A DNA stretch of 23,635 bases. Source: CAMCYM01 sp964405405. GTDB taxonomy: Bacteria; Bacteroidota; Bacteroidia; Flavobacteriales_D; Sanyastnellaceae. The notes beneath the pieces were generated by a model, which was given only the letters and a program-made list of their open reading frames with translations, did not search any database and had not been told where the DNA came from. Every line of letters begins with the position of its first letter. The first letter of the stretch is position 1. The translations under genes and the position numbers were made by a program. This document shows positions 22,925-23,635 of the stretch, one piece after another. The stretch spans positions 1-23,635 of the forward strand of contig CAYONT010000031.1 in assembly GCA_964405405.1 (NCBI GenBank), in the 5' to 3' direction.

Positions 22925-23635
22925 TTACAGGGCGCGAACGGCGGCTTTGAAGGCCCGGCCGCGTTCCTCGTAGTTCCCGAAGAGGTCGAAGCTGGCGCAA
23001 GCGGGCGAGAGCAGGACGGTGTGACCCGGCGATGCGAGGTCATACGCAGCTTGGACGGCGGCGGCAGCGGTATCCACCTCGGTGACCGTACTGACCTTAT
23101 CGGCAAAGGTGGCCCGCAGTTTTGCGTTGTCGCGCCCCAAGCAGACCAGGTGCTCCACCTTGTCCGCGACCAGGTGCAGCAGGGACGTGTAATCGTTCCC
23201 TTTGTCCACGCCCCCCGCAATCCAGATGATGGGACCGGGGATGCTCTCCAGGGCGAACCACGCGCTGTTTACGTTGGTGGCCTTCGAGTCGTTGATGAAC
23301 CGGATGCCGTTGACGCTCTGCACGAATTCCATGCGGTGTTCGATGGCGTCGAACGCCTTGAGACTCTCGCGGATGCTGTCTTTGCGGATCTCGAGGGCAC
23401 GGCTGGCCACGGAGGCTGCCATGGAGTTTTGCAGGTTGTGTTTGCCCTGCAAGGCCAAATCGCGAATGTTCATGACAAAGGGAGTTTGTGGGGGGGTTGT
23501 GAATTCGAATTGTTCGGGATTCCCGTCGGCCAAGGCACAGAGGCCCGCGGGGTTTAGGCCGGCCTGGGCGAGGGTGTCGCGCAGGACGGAGGTGGTGCAC
23601 TCGGTCGAGAAGGCGACCACGCGGGCGCGGGTGCC
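22925..23635 (-). CDS. murD: UDP-MurNAc-L-Ala--D-Glu ligase MurD (N-terminus beyond window)
   Basis: The frame is open from the right edge to TAA at 22925, giving 236 C-terminal residues of about 440-450 expected. They cover the end of the ATP domain (LQGKHNLQNSMAA, the HNxxN motif) and the third domain: HRMEFVQSVNGIRFINDSKA (split: HRMEFV and NDSKATN), IWIAGGVDKGNDY, and LLSPACASFDLFGNYEERG, all typical of MurD. The enzyme adds D-Glu to the stem peptide in the cytosol. The gene is followed after 5 bases by ftsW, as in the usual Bacteroidota dcw order. It is cut by the window, not visibly broken. Confidence 0.96.
   Translation of the reverse strand, partial: GTRARVVAFSTECTTSVLRDTLAQAGLNPAGLCALADGNPEQFEFTTPPQTPFVMNIRDLALQGKHNLQNSMAASVASRALEIRKDSIRESLKAFDAIEHRMEFVQSVNGIRFINDSKATNVNSAWFALESIPGPIIWIAGGVDKGNDYTSLLHLVADKVEHLVCLGRDNAKLRATFADKVSTVTEVDTAAAAVQAAYDLASPGHTVLLSPACASFDLFGNYEERGRAFKAAVRAL

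Overview
The window looks like a metagenome-derived scaffold of a fairly GC-rich Bacteroidota, most likely from the Flavobacteriales. The evidence is the gene order murD-ftsW-murG-murC-ftsQ-ftsA-ftsZ-yqeY, secreted proteins built from GCxDPxAxNY and DSFGDGW modules, a GumC/Wzc-type tyrosine kinase, promoters resembling TAnnTTTG, and starts without clear Shine-Dalgarno sites. A run of 100 N flanked by an identical 55-base sequence marks a scaffolding join. I cannot name the genus.

Left part (1-4358): a PIN-domain RNase-like gene overlaps a previously untracked 53-codon gene, forming a probable toxin-antitoxin pair on the minus strand. The pair lies between two copies of a 27-base direct repeat, in arrays of short palindromes. 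Next comes a Wzc/GumC-type tyrosine autokinase for exopolysaccharide export (minus strand) with an extreme Gly-Tyr tail. It is divergent from a small cytosolic protein of a family often mislabelled 'ABC transporter ATPase'. A 367-base gap with a candidate promoter and leader follows.

Middle part (4359-14036): a 1503-residue secreted, cysteine-rich, probably calcium-binding repeat protein ends at a strong terminator. It is followed by a secreted FG-GAP/ASPIC-UnbV propeller protein that carries the same GCxDP module and the same dockerin-like C-terminus. Then come an SDR oxidoreductase and a nitroreductase (divergent from each other), an unusual membrane protein that seems to fuse a small Bacteroidota membrane domain to an outer-membrane beta-barrel, and a YceI-family lipoprotein with its own terminator.

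Right part (14172-23635): the end of the division and cell wall (dcw) operon, all on the minus strand and transcribed right to left: murD (cut by the window edge), ftsW, murG, murC, ftsQ, ftsA, ftsZ and a GatB/YqeY-domain gene. Gaps are small and murG/murC overlap as ATGA. Lipid II synthesis (MurC, MurD, MurG), septal glycan polymerisation (FtsW), divisome assembly (FtsQ) and Z-ring formation (FtsA, FtsZ) are thus expressed together. The one large interruption, between ftsW and murG, holds the same palindrome family seen at the left end and coincides with the assembly break.

The most notable points are the palindromic repeat family that follows stop codons and has entered coding ends, the shared C-terminal domain of the two adjacent secreted proteins, the nested or fused beta-barrel gene, and the PIN pair in its repeat-bounded cassette.
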